Numbered from the stretch's first letter, positions 1 through 9,619 are shown. The stretch is 21,264 nucleotides of DNA from Hyphomicrobiales bacterium (GCA_028865375.1 JAGWKJ010000005.1:1-21264), one strand, 5' to 3'. The notes: generated by a model from the sequence alone, not told the origin. Made by a program: numbers and translations.

Positions 1-10
1 CGCCACAGGC

Positions 11-40
11 AAAAATGTTGGGGCAGCATCGTTCCGCTGC
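11..40 (-). terminator. Candidate intrinsic terminator of the lysR-type gene
   Basis: Read on the minus strand just after the LysR stop codon, there is a 5-bp stem GCAGC/GCTGC (plus-strand positions 23-27 and 36-40) with an 8-base loop. A run of five T follows (plus-strand A11-A15). The stem is short but the T-run is unusual in such GC-rich DNA. Nothing else is visible in bases 1-55. Confidence 0.4.
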
Positions 41-55
41 GACGCGCCGGAAGCG

Positions 56-1096
56 TCAACGCGGCTTGGCGCGCCTTTCCGGCTTGGGCGAGGCCGGCGC
101 ACTTGCCGCGTTGGAGGGCGCGGGCTTGCGCGGCGCGGCCTTGGCCGGGAGGGGCGCCGGCGTCGCCTCGGGTTCCGCCGACGGCCTCGGAGGTTCCTGC
201 TTCGCGCAACGCGCGATCATCCAGGACCGGAACAGCGAGACCGCCTCGTCGTCGAGGTCCTGCGGATGCGTGGAGAGGTAAGAGCCGAAACCCTCTTCGA
301 GCCGCACGTCGAACGGCGCGACCAGCTTGCCCGAAGACAGGTCGTCCTCGAACAGGCGGGGGTCGACGAGCGCGAGCCCGCCGGCCTCCAGCGCGTATTG
401 CACGGACATCTGCGAAGAATCGAAGGCGAGCCCGCGATCGACCGCGATGTCGGGGCGGCCGATCGAGCGCACGAACATCTCCCACAGGAAATGACGCGGC
501 CGGCCGTCGAGGCGGATGTGCAGCAGCTCTTCCGCCGCGATCGCGTCGGCGATCTCCTTGTGCCGCGCCGCCACGTCGGGCCGGCAGACGACCGCCGAGC
601 GCGAGGTCCACAACAGGTCGAGCACCGTCTCGGTGACGCGCGGCTCCGTGTAGACGACCGCCACGTCGACTTCCACGTCGAGATCGACGCCGGTCGCCGG
701 CTTCGAGGCCACGTCGAGTTCGATCTCGGGATGGGCGACGCGGAAGTCGCGCAGCAACGGCACGCCGAGGCGATAGGCGAAGGTGGTCGAAAGGAACACC
801 TTCAAGACGCGGCGCGGCTTGCCCTTCTCCTTGATGATCTCGGCGAGCGCGTCGTCGATGCGGTCGAACGACTTCGTCACCGCAGGCAGCAAATGGCGCC
901 CGGCCGCGGTGAGCACCAGCCGCTGCGGCCGTCGCTCGAACAACGGCGTGCCGAGAAATTGTTCGAGCACGATCACGTGACGGCTCACGGCGCTTTGCGC
1001 CACCGTCAGGCCCTGCGCCGCCGCCGTGAAGCTCAACTTGCGCCCCGCGGCCTCAAATGCGCGCAAGGCGTTCAGCGGCAGCCATTTCCGATCCAT
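56..1096 (-). CDS. LysR-family transcriptional regulator (GcvA-like) with extended basic C-terminal tail
   Basis: Predicted DNA-binding regulator of 346 residues. The N-terminal winged helix-turn-helix (about residues 7-65) shows the classic LysR signature: LNALRAFEAAGRKLSFTAAA, then AQSAVSRHV, GTPLFER and LTAAGR. The effector-binding domain spans about 92-298 and resembles GcvA-type members. The ATG at 1096 is preferred over the upstream ATG at 1126 because GGGGGA lies 7-12 bases before it and the start aligns with the family N terminus. After about residue 299 there is a 47-residue tail dominated by Pro, Ala, Glu, Lys and Arg, beyond the usual family length of about 300. It is divergent from dusB, which is the usual arrangement for LysR targets, but dusB is unlikely to be its target. 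The target and ligand cannot be told from the sequence. Confidence 0.9.
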   Translation of the reverse strand: MDRKWLPLNALRAFEAAGRKLSFTAAAQGLTVAQSAVSRHVIVLEQFLGTPLFERRPQRLVLTAAGRHLLPAVTKSFDRIDDALAEIIKEKGKPRRVLKVFLSTTFAYRLGVPLLRDFRVAHPEIELDVASKPATGVDLDVEVDVAVVYTEPRVTETVLDLLWTSRSAVVCRPDVAARHKEIADAIAAEELLHIRLDGRPRHFLWEMFVRSIGRPDIAVDRGLAFDSSQMSVQYALEAGGLALVDPRLFEDDLSSGKLVAPFDVRLEEGFGSYLSTHPQDLDDEAVSLFRSWMIARCAKQEPPRPSAEPEATPAPLPAKAAPRKPAPSNAASAPASPKPERRAKPR

Positions 1097-1145
1097 TCGT
1101 CGTCCCCCGGCGCGAAACGAGCCCATTGAGGCAGGTTTCGCGCCA

Positions 1146-1174
1146 ATTATCGGCCCAAACGTCTCTTATAACCA
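1146..1174 (-). promoter_or_regulatory. Candidate promoter of the lysR-type gene
   Basis: On the minus strand GATAAT (plus 1146-1151) matches the -10 consensus at 5 of 6 positions. A poor -35 candidate, TGGTTA, sits 17 bases upstream. Transcription would begin near 1139, giving a leader of about 43 bases to the ATG at 1096 and too little leader for the ATG at 1126. The weak -35 is typical of an activator-dependent or autoregulated promoter. This is inference from sequence match only. Confidence 0.3.
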
Positions 1175-1191
1175 CGGAACGTGCAATTCCG
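1175..1191. promoter_or_regulatory. 17-bp interrupted palindrome, candidate operator
   Basis: CGGAA-N7-TTCCG lies in the lysR/dusB intergenic region, just upstream of the candidate lysR -35 element. LysR-type regulators commonly bind interrupted dyads in this position to control themselves. It is not a textbook T-N11-A box, so assignment to the adjacent regulator is a guess. Confidence 0.3.
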
Positions 1192-1290
1192 CGAGCCGAA
1201 GACGCCCGACGGATCGTTTAACAGAGAACATTCGCGCCAACCAGAAAGCGCTTGCAGAGGCATCCGCAAGCCGCGCCGCGTTGCCGACCG

Positions 1291-1319
1291 TTGATGCGCC
1301 GCATCAAAATGGCTATAAA
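1291..1319 (+). promoter_or_regulatory. Candidate sigma-70 promoter of the dusB-ntrBC operon
   Basis: TTGATG (1291-1296) and TATAAA (1314-1319) are separated by exactly 17 bases. This is the best housekeeping-type promoter in the window. Start of transcription would be near 1326, giving a leader of about 57 bases before the ATG at 1383. A 6-bp inverted repeat GCTTGC/GCAAGC (1250-1255 and 1266-1271) lies about 60-75 bases upstream of that point, where a regulator could bind. Confidence 0.5.
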
Positions 1320-1382
1320 GCCGGCATGAAAATTTATGCCCAAGAATTAGGCGATCAGGCGACGTCTGCCTTTGATCAAGGC

Positions 1383-2354
1383 ATGGTCGTCCGCGGAATG
1401 GGCGCCGTCGGGCGGGCGATTTTGGCGCCGATGTCCGGCGTCACCGATGTCGGCATGCGCGAAGCGGCCTATCGCTTCGGCGTCGGCCTCGCCGTGTCGG
1501 AGATGGTGGCCAGCGACCATTTCGTCGCCGGCGACGAAGAGGCGCGGCTGCGCGCCGAACGGACGTCGCGCGGACGTTATGTCGTGCAACTCGCCGGCTG
1601 CCAGGCGCATTGGATGGGCGAGGCGGCGCGCTTGGCCGAGGCGCAGGGCGCCGACCTCGTCGACATCAACATGGGCTGCCCCGCCAAGCGCGTCACGGGC
1701 GGCTGGGCGGGCTCCGCCTTGATGCGCGACCTCGATCACGCCACCGCCTTGATCCGCGCCGTGGTCGCCGCCACGTCGCGACCCGTCTCCGTCAAGATGC
1801 GGCTGGGTTGGGACGTCGGTTCGATCGTCGCGCCGGAATTGGCGCGGCGCGCGGAAGCCGAAGGCGCCGCGTTGATCGTCGTCCACGGCCGCACGCGGGC
1901 GCAGTTCTACGACGGCCGCGCCGACTGGTCCGCGGTGCGGGCCGTTCGCCAAGCCACGTCGCTGCCGCTGGTCGTCAACGGCGATTGCGCCGGCGCCGGG
2001 GACGCGCGCGCGATGGTCGAGGCCAGCGGCGCCGATGCCGTCATGGTCGGGCGCGCCTGTGTCGGCGCGCCCTGGCTCGCGGGCGAGATCGACGCGGCGT
2101 TGCGCGGCGCGCCGGCGCCCGCGCGCACCCCGTCCGACGAGGCCGAGGCCGCGCGCGGCCATGTCCTGTCGCTGGTCGCGCGCATGGGCGAGCGGCGCGG
2201 CCTGCGCCACGCGCGCAAGCACTTGGCCGCCTATTCCGCCAAGTCCGGCGCGCCCGCCGCCCTGCGCGAGGCGATCGTGCGCGAGGAAGACGCGACGCGC
2301 GCGCTCGCCCTGCTGGATCGCGCGTTCGTCGGCGTCGAGGCGGCGGCTGCATGA
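1383..2354 (+). CDS. dusB: tRNA-dihydrouridine synthase DusB (NifR3 family)
   Basis: FMN-dependent reductase that converts uridine to dihydrouridine in the tRNA D-loop. The 323-residue product has the Dus TIM-barrel landmarks: APMSGVTD near residue 15 (FMN site), VVQLAG near 67, DINMGCPAKRVTGG with catalytic Cys99, VKMRLGWD, VHGRTRAQFYDGRADW, and VNGD followed by GADAVMVGRACVGAPW (phosphate-binding end). The ATG at 1383 puts APMSGVTD where E. coli DusB has it. An in-frame ATG at 1326 adds 19 residues but coincides with the predicted transcription start, so it is less likely. It overlaps ntrB by ATGA. The gene was first named nifR3 in Rhodobacter because it heads the ntrBC operon; its enzymatic role is tRNA modification, and co-transcription is the only visible tie to nitrogen control. 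Confidence 0.95.
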   Translation: MVVRGMGAVGRAILAPMSGVTDVGMREAAYRFGVGLAVSEMVASDHFVAGDEEARLRAERTSRGRYVVQLAGCQAHWMGEAARLAEAQGADLVDINMGCPAKRVTGGWAGSALMRDLDHATALIRAVVAATSRPVSVKMRLGWDVGSIVAPELARRAEAEGAALIVVHGRTRAQFYDGRADWSAVRAVRQATSLPLVVNGDCAGAGDARAMVEASGADAVMVGRACVGAPWLAGEIDAALRGAPAPARTPSDEAEAARGHVLSLVARMGERRGLRHARKHLAAYSAKSGAPAALREAIVREEDATRALALLDRAFVGVEAAAA

Positions 2355-3459
2355 ACGCCGCCGCGCCCGTCTCGCCGGAAGCCGGCGCAGCGGCGGCGCT
2401 CGCCGCCTTGCCCCATCCGGTCGTCACCGTCGCGGCCGACGGCCGCTTCCTGTCCGCGAACCTCGCTGCCGAGCAGTTCTTCGGCCTCGGCGCCGCGGCG
2501 CTGCTGCGCGCCAGGCTGGCCGACTTCCTGCCGGCCGGCTCGCCCGCGCTGTCGATCGTCGCGGCCGTGATGTCCGGCGGCGCGGCGATCAACGAATACC
2601 GCGTCGACGTCGCCGCGCCCCGTCTCGGCCCGGATCGCCTGCTCGACGTCCATGTCGCGCCGCTGGTCGACGGACGCGGCGTCGTCGTGATGCTTCAGGA
2701 GCGCACCATCGCCGAGAAGATGGACCGTCAGCTCGTCCATCGCGGCGCGGCGCGCTCGGTGGCGGCCTTGGCGGCGATGCTGGCGCACGAGATCAAGAAC
2801 CCGCTGTCGGGCATCCGCGGCGCGGCGCAGCTGCTCGAAAGCGCCGTGGAAGAGGACGATCGCGCGCTGACGCGGCTCATCTGCGACGAGACCGACCGCA
2901 TCGTGAAGCTGGTCGACCGGATGGACGAGTTCTCCGACGCGGGTCCGCCGAAACTGGAACCCGTCAACGTCCATTCGGTGCTCGACCACGTGAAGCGCGT
3001 CGGCAAGGCCGGGTTCGCGCGCCATCTGCGCGTGGTGGAGACCTACGATCCCTCGCTGCCCGACGTCATGGGCGACCGCGACGCGCTGGTGCAGGCCTTC
3101 CTCAACCTGATGAAGAACGCGGCGGAGGCGATCGGCCCCGACGCGGTCGACGGCGAGATCGAGTTCACGACCGCCTATCGGCCGGGCGTCAGGCTGAAGA
3201 CCTCGGTGGGCGCGCGTCCCGTCGGCCTGCCGCTCGAAATCTGCGTGCGCGACAACGGTCCCGGCGTGCCGCCCGACCTCGCGCCGGTCATCTTCGACCC
3301 GTTCGTCACCTCCAAGCCGTCGGGCACTGGCCTCGGTCTTGCATTGGTGGCGAAGGTGGTGCGCGATCACGGCGGGGTCGTCGAATGCGAATCGCAGCCG
3401 CGTCGCACCACCTTCAGGGCGTTGCTGCCGATTCCCGGCGCCGCCTCGGAGAAAGCCCG

Positions 3460-3463
<4 letters not shown>
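2351..3463 (+). CDS. ntrB: Nitrogen regulation sensor histidine kinase NtrB (GlnL)
   Basis: Cytosolic kinase/phosphatase of NtrC that reads nitrogen status through PII protein. The protein has 370 residues and no membrane segment. A PAS domain covers about residues 15-120 (LPHPVVTVAADGRF near 20). The dimerisation/phosphoacceptor domain has the H-box LAHEIKNPLSGIRGAAQLL with phosphorylated His146. The catalytic ATPase shows an N-box (NLMKNAAEAI, about 252-261), the G1 box DNGPGVP and the G2 box GTGLGL. It starts with an ATGA overlap to dusB and ends with an ATGA overlap to ntrC, so kinase and regulator are probably made in balanced amounts by translational coupling. All motifs needed for activity are present. 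Confidence 0.96.
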
Positions 3464-4929
<1,466 letters not shown>

Positions 4930-5012
4930 AGCGCCGGTCACCTAAATTTCCGGTCGGCGGATTCGGGCATATTGGCCCAGATAGCGTTTTGATCGCCGCC
5001 GATTTGTCGCAA

Positions 5013-5031
5013 TTGGGCAACACTATTGCAA
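5013..5031 (+). promoter_or_regulatory. Candidate sigma-54 (RpoN) -24/-12 promoter for ntrYX-dat
   Basis: The site reads GGGCAACACTATTGCA at 5015-5030. The invariant GG (5016-5017) and GC (5028-5029) are exactly 10 bases apart, CA follows the GG, and the -12 box TTGCA is perfect. Against the consensus TGGCACG-N4-TTGCA, the main differences are in the -24 half (first T and the third base after GG). Transcription would start near 5041, about 46 bases before the TTG of ntrY. It lies in the 157-base gap 4930-5086, which otherwise shows only a small GGGC-N6-GCCC dyad at 4965-4978. No convincing NtrC site (GCACC-N5-GGTGC type) was seen close upstream. Confidence 0.5.
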
Positions 5032-5086
5032 ATCGGCAACGCTGCGGGCACGCTCCGCCTTCCGCCGAACGATAGGCAAGGCCCGC

Positions 5087-7363
5087 TTGGACGGACGTTC
5101 GCAACCCACGGCGCACAGATCGCCGCGTCTGGTCGCGCAGGGCGCGACCGCCGTGCGCGGCGCCGCAGGCGACCTGTTGCGGGTGTTGGGAGGCCGACGT
5201 GTCGCCTCGTCGCTGTTGGTGGCCGCGCTGGCGCTGGCGGTCGGCACGTTCGCGATTCTCGCCGGTTACACGCCTGTCAAGCCGACGACCGCCGTCGTCG
5301 TCGCCCTGTTCGCCGCCAACGGCGCCCTGATCCTCGCCCTGTTCACGCTCGTGGCCGCCGAAGCGCTGCGCCTCGCCTCGGCGCGCCGCGCCGGCGTCGC
5401 GGGCGCGCGGATGCACGTGCGCATCGTCGCGCTGTTTTCGTTCGTGGCGGCCGTGCCCGCCATCCTGATGTCGATCTTCGCGGTGCTCACCGTCGTCCAA
5501 GGCCTGAATCCCTCGTTCATGGGCGCGGTCGGCGGCTTCGTCGACGCGACGACGCAAGCCGCCAACCGATACCAGGACGAACAATGCCGTTCGCTGGTCC
5601 GCGAGGGCGAATTGACCGCCGACGACCTCGGCAAGGCGCTCACCACCTTCGGCGTGGGCAGCGACGGCTTCCGCCAAATCTTCGATTCGCGCGCCAAGTT
5701 CCTCAGCTTCAAGCTCGCCCTGATCGTCAATTCGGCCGGCGAGCGCGTCGACGGCGCGGACGGCGCCTCGATGGCGGCGCCGACGCCGAGGCCGGCCGAC
5801 TTCGCCGACGCCCGCGCGGCCAAGCCGCAATGCCTCGTGCTGGGCGATCGCGTGACCTATGCCGTGCTGCGCGCGATCCCCGGCTATCCCGAATTCTTCC
5901 TCTATGCCGGCCGGCGCATCGACCCGTTCGCCGACCGCTTCAAGGCCGAGGCGTCGGTCGTGGTCGGAAAGTTCGCGGAATTCGCGCGCAGCCGGGTGGC
6001 GCTGGAGGTCGCCTATGCCGCGCTGCTGGCGCTGCTCGCCACCACGATCCTGCTCGCGGCGATCTGGCTCGGCCTGTCGCTGGGCAATCGCATCGTGGCG
6101 CCGATCCGCGCGCTGATCCGCGCCACCGACCGGGTCGCGGCGGGCGACCTCGACGTGCAGGTGCCCGTGCGCCGCGAGGACGGCGACATCGCGCATCTCG
6201 GCGAGACGTTCAACAAGATGACCGCCGAACTCGACCAGCAGCGCGCGCGCCTGATCGCGGCCGGCCGGCTGGACGCGCGCAGGCGCGCCTTCACCGAGGC
6301 CGTGCTGTCGGGCGTGCCGGCGGCCGTGGTGGGGGTCGACGGCGAGGGCGCGGTGACGGCCGCCAACGCCTACGCCGAGGCGCTGCTCGCGCCGGGCCCG
6401 GACGACCGGATCGTCGGCAAGCGCCTGCTCGACCTCGCGCCGGAGCTGGCGGGCGCGCTCGGCGCCGCCGGCGCGGGCCGCCACGGCGTGCAGCGCGCGC
6501 AGGCGACGCTCAAGCGCGGCGGGCGCGAGCGCATCCTCGACGTGCGCGTGACGAGCGATCCCGCCAACGCGGACCTCGGCTCCGTCGTCACGCTCGACGA
6601 CATCACCGACCTCGTGACCGCGCAGCGCTCGGCCGCCTGGGCCGACGTCGCGCGCCGCATCGCCCACGAGATCAAGAACCCGCTGACGCCGATCCAGCTG
6701 TCCGCCGAGCGCTTGCGCCGCCGCTTCGGCGCCGGGGTCGTCGAGGGCCGCGAGGTGTTCGACCGCTGCGTCGAGACGATCGTCCGCCAAGTCGAGGACA
6801 TCAAGCGGATGGTGGACGAGTTCTCGTCCTTCGCGCGGATGCCGCGCGCCCGGCCGGAGCGGGGCGACGTCGCCGACTGCGTGCGGCAGGCGACGTTCCT
6901 GATGCGCGTCGCCCATCCGGCGATCGAGTTCCGCGAGGACACGCCGCACGGGCGGGTCGAGGCCGCGTTCGACCCGCGCCTGCTGTCCCAGGCGCTGACC
7001 AACGTGATCAAGAACGCCACCGAGGGAATCGAGGCGCGCGCCGACGGCGTCGCGTCCGGCCGCGTCGAGGTGACGCTGAGCGAGGAGGACGACGCCGTGA
7101 CGATCGACGTGGCCGACGACGGCAAGGGCTTTCCGCCCGAGGAGGGCCGCGCGGCCTTGCTCGAACCCTACGTGACGACGCGCGCCGAGGGCACGGGCCT
7201 CGGCCTGCCGATCGTCGCCAAGATCCTCGAGGACCACGGCGGCCGCATCGAGCTGCTCGACGGCCTCGAACGGCCCGACGGCGGCCGCGGCGCGCGCGTG
7301 CGCATGACGTTCCCCCGCCGGCCGCCGGGCGACCGGCCGGCCGCCGCCACGGGCGCCGCCTGA
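5087..7363 (+). CDS. ntrY: Membrane-bound sensor histidine kinase NtrY
   Basis: Inner-membrane kinase partner of NtrX, linked in alphaproteobacteria to nitrogen metabolism and, in some species, to redox or oxygen sensing. The 758-residue product has three N-terminal membrane segments (about 38-60, 67-95 and 111-137), a periplasmic region (about 138-303) and a fourth segment (about 304-330). A HAMP linker (331-385), a PAS domain (about 400-510) and the kinase core follow. The H-box RIAHEIKNPLTPIQLSAERL with His527 is the NtrY hallmark; the N-box NVIKNATEGI and GTGLGLPIVAKI are intact. The start is TTG at 5087, preceded by AGGCAAGG with about 5 bases spacing; no ATG gives a full membrane domain. 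It overlaps ntrX by one base (TGATG). Confidence 0.94.
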   Translation: MDGRSQPTAHRSPRLVAQGATAVRGAAGDLLRVLGGRRVASSLLVAALALAVGTFAILAGYTPVKPTTAVVVALFAANGALILALFTLVAAEALRLASARRAGVAGARMHVRIVALFSFVAAVPAILMSIFAVLTVVQGLNPSFMGAVGGFVDATTQAANRYQDEQCRSLVREGELTADDLGKALTTFGVGSDGFRQIFDSRAKFLSFKLALIVNSAGERVDGADGASMAAPTPRPADFADARAAKPQCLVLGDRVTYAVLRAIPGYPEFFLYAGRRIDPFADRFKAEASVVVGKFAEFARSRVALEVAYAALLALLATTILLAAIWLGLSLGNRIVAPIRALIRATDRVAAGDLDVQVPVRREDGDIAHLGETFNKMTAELDQQRARLIAAGRLDARRRAFTEAVLSGVPAAVVGVDGEGAVTAANAYAEALLAPGPDDRIVGKRLLDLAPELAGALGAAGAGRHGVQRAQATLKRGGRERILDVRVTSDPANADLGSVVTLDDITDLVTAQRSAAWADVARRIAHEIKNPLTPIQLSAERLRRRFGAGVVEGREVFDRCVETIVRQVEDIKRMVDEFSSFARMPRARPERGDVADCVRQATFLMRVAHPAIEFREDTPHGRVEAAFDPRLLSQALTNVIKNATEGIEARADGVASGRVEVTLSEEDDAVTIDVADDGKGFPPEEGRAALLEPYVTTRAEGTGLGLPIVAKILEDHGGRIELLDGLERPDGGRGARVRMTFPRRPPGDRPAAATGAA

Positions 7364-8754
7364 TGGGCGCCGACATCCTCGTCGTGGACGACGAAGAGGA
7401 CATCCGCGAGATCGTCGCGGGCATCCTCTCCGACGACGGCCACTCGCCGCGCGTGGCGCGCGACTCGACCGAGGCGCTCGCGGCCATCGCCGCGCGCCGT
7501 CCCCAGCTCGCGTTCTTCGACATCTGGCTGCAGGGCTCCAAGCTCGACGGCCGTCGCCTTCTCGAGGAGGCGCGCAAGCACCATCCCGACCTTCCCGTCG
7601 TCATGATCTCGGGCCACGGCAACATCGAGACCGCCGTGCAGGCGATCAAGCTCGGCGCCTACGACTTCATCGAGAAGCCGTTCAAGGCCGACCGGCTGTC
7701 GCTGGTGGCCGAGCGCGCGCTCGAACACGCGAGGATGCGCCGCGAGCTCGACGCGCTGAAGTCGCGCGGCGCCGCGCCCGACGACATCGTCGGCGCGTCG
7801 GCGGCGATCTCGCAGCTGCGCGCCACCCTCGACCGCGTCGGGCCGGCGAATTCGCGCGTGCTGATCACCGGCGGCCCGGGCGTCGGCAAGGATCTGGCGG
7901 CGCGCCGCCTGCACGCGCTATCGCCCAGGGCCGGCGCGCCCTTCGTCGTCGTCAACGCGGTCGCGCTCGCGCCGGGCGACGTCGAGGCGGAATTGTTCGG
8001 CGTCGAGGGGCCCGACGGCGCGCCCCGCAAGGTCGGCGCGCTCGAGGAGGCGCACGGCGGCACGCTCTACCTCGACGAGGTCGGAGACATGTCGACGGAG
8101 ACGCAAGGCAAGGTGCTGCGCGCGCTGGTCGACCAGAACTTCGCGCGCGTCGGCGGCGCGCGGCGCGTGTCGGTCGACGTGCGCGTCATCTCCTCGACCG
8201 GCCGCGACATGCCCGCGCTGATCGCCGAAGGCCTGTTCCGCGAGGACCTGTTCCACCGGCTCGCGGTGGTGCCGGTGCGCGTGCCCGCGCTGGCGGAGCG
8301 GCGCGACGACGTGCCGATGCTGGTCGAGCACTTCATGGCGCGCAGCGCCGCGGCGGGCGGGCCGCCGGCGCGCCCGATCGCGCCCGACGCGATGGCGGTG
8401 CTGCAGGCCCATGACTGGCCCGGCGGCGTGCGCCAGCTGCGCAACAACGTCGAGCGCCTGCTGATCCTGGCCGCCGGCGCGCCCGGCGCCGAGGTCACCG
8501 CCGACCTGCTGCCCGCCGAGATCGGCGCGCTCGTGCCCGGCGTGCCGGCCGGCGATTCGGCGGAGGCCGCGCGGCTGATGACGCTGCCGCTGCGCGAGGC
8601 GCGCGAGGTGTTCGAGCGGCAATATCTCGTCGCGCAGATCGGCCGCTTCAGCGGCAACGTCTCGCGCACCGCCGAATACGTCGGGATGGAGCGTTCGGCG
8701 CTCCACCGGAAACTGAAGTCGCTGGGCATCGGCGGCGAACCGGAGGGGAAATGA
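7363..8754 (+). CDS. ntrX: Response regulator NtrX (AAA+ type lacking the GAFTGA loop)
   Basis: Output partner of NtrY, 463 residues. The receiver domain has DD9-10, phosphoacceptor Asp53 (FFDIWL) and KPF near 105. The AAA+ domain has Walker A GGPGVGKD (170-177) and Walker B GGTLYLDEVGD (232-242). The segment where NtrC has GAFTGA reads FGVEGPDGAPRKVGALEE (about 212-229), so the sigma-54-contacting loop is absent, as is usual in alphaproteobacterial NtrX. The C-terminal Fis-type helix-turn-helix is GNVSRTAEYVGMERSALHRK. It probably acts as a DNA-binding activator or repressor without remodelling sigma-54; that part is inference from family knowledge. It overlaps dat by ATGA, and its last codons contain the GGAGGGG ribosome site for dat. 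Confidence 0.95.
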   Translation: MGADILVVDDEEDIREIVAGILSDDGHSPRVARDSTEALAAIAARRPQLAFFDIWLQGSKLDGRRLLEEARKHHPDLPVVMISGHGNIETAVQAIKLGAYDFIEKPFKADRLSLVAERALEHARMRRELDALKSRGAAPDDIVGASAAISQLRATLDRVGPANSRVLITGGPGVGKDLAARRLHALSPRAGAPFVVVNAVALAPGDVEAELFGVEGPDGAPRKVGALEEAHGGTLYLDEVGDMSTETQGKVLRALVDQNFARVGGARRVSVDVRVISSTGRDMPALIAEGLFREDLFHRLAVVPVRVPALAERRDDVPMLVEHFMARSAAAGGPPARPIAPDAMAVLQAHDWPGGVRQLRNNVERLLILAAGAPGAEVTADLLPAEIGALVPGVPAGDSAEAARLMTLPLREAREVFERQYLVAQIGRFSGNVSRTAEYVGMERSALHRKLKSLGIGGEPEGK

Positions 8755-9605
8755 GCCGCGTCGCCTACGTCAACGGCCGCTACGTCCGCCACGCCGACGC
8801 CCGCGTCCACGTCGAGGACCGCGGCTACCAGTTCGCCGACGGCGTCTACGAGGTCTGCGAAGCCCTCGGCGGCCGCCTCGTCGACGAGGCGCGCCACCTC
8901 GACCGGCTGGAGCGCTCGCTGCGCGAATTGCGCATCGCCATGCCGATGGACCGCGCGGCTTTGCGCTTCGTGCTGCGCGAGACGCTGCGGCGCAACCGCG
9001 TGCGCGAGGGCATCGTCTATCTCCAGGTCACCCGCGGCGTCGCCCGGCGCGACCATCCCTTTCCCGCCGCGACGAGGCCCGCCGTCGTCGTCACCGCGCG
9101 CGCGCACGATCCCGCCAAGGGCGCGGCGCAGGCGCGGACCGGCGTCGCCGTCGTCACGCGGTCCGACGAGCGCTGGTCGCGGCCCGACATCAAGTCGGTC
9201 TCGCTGCTTCCCAACGTGCTGGCCAAGCAGCACGCGCGCGAGAGCGGCGCCGCCGAATGCTGGTTCGTCGACCGCGACGGGCTCGTCACCGAAGGCGCCT
9301 CGACCAACGCCTGGATCGTCACCGCCGACGGCGCGATCGTCACGCGCGCGGCGGACCGCTCGATCCTGCGCGGAGTCACGCGCACGACGCTGCTCGACGT
9401 CGCCGCCGGCCTGCAATTGCGGGTCGAGGAGCGCGCCTTCACGGTCGAAGAGGCCAAGGCGGCGCGCGAGGCGTTCTATTCGAGCGCCACGACCATCGTC
9501 ATGCCCGTGGTGTCGATCGACGGCGCCGCCGTCGGCGACGGCAAGCCGGGGCCGGTCGCCCGGCGCCTGCGCGCGGCGTTCCGCGACTTCGCCGCCGTCA
9601 CCTGA
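8751..9605 (+). CDS. dat: D-amino-acid aminotransferase (class IV PLP enzyme)
   Basis: Predicted fold-type IV aminotransferase that exchanges amino groups between D-amino acids (D-Ala, D-Glu) and 2-oxo acids. The 284 residues match the family length. YVNGRYV near the start and RGYQFADGVYE (24-34) are typical. PLP-binding Lys148 lies in RPDIKSVSLLPNVLAKQ, very like the D-AAT active site of Bacillus. The phosphate-binding EGASTN follows, then ILRGVTR and the C-terminal SSATTIVMPV. The last motif resembles D-AAT more than branched-chain aminotransferase or aminodeoxychorismate lyase, although separation within class IV is not certain from sequence alone. It is the last gene of the ntr block, coupled to ntrX by ATGA with a strong GGAGGGG site, and converges on ychF with a 14-base gap. 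Confidence 0.88.
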   Translation: MSRVAYVNGRYVRHADARVHVEDRGYQFADGVYEVCEALGGRLVDEARHLDRLERSLRELRIAMPMDRAALRFVLRETLRRNRVREGIVYLQVTRGVARRDHPFPAATRPAVVVTARAHDPAKGAAQARTGVAVVTRSDERWSRPDIKSVSLLPNVLAKQHARESGAAECWFVDRDGLVTEGASTNAWIVTADGAIVTRAADRSILRGVTRTTLLDVAAGLQLRVEERAFTVEEAKAAREAFYSSATTIVMPVVSIDGAAVGDGKPGPVARRLRAAFRDFAAVT

Positions 9606-9619
9606 GCGGCGGCGGGCCC

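Noticed and set aside
1240..1290. Sigma-54 promoter ahead of dusB around TTGC at 1252 and 1281
   Set aside because: Neither TTGC has GG at the required 10-base distance from GC.
1026..1382. In-frame extension of dusB upstream into the lysR gene
   Set aside because: It would place the promoter and intergenic dyads inside coding sequence and add residues that no Dus protein has before APMSGVTD.
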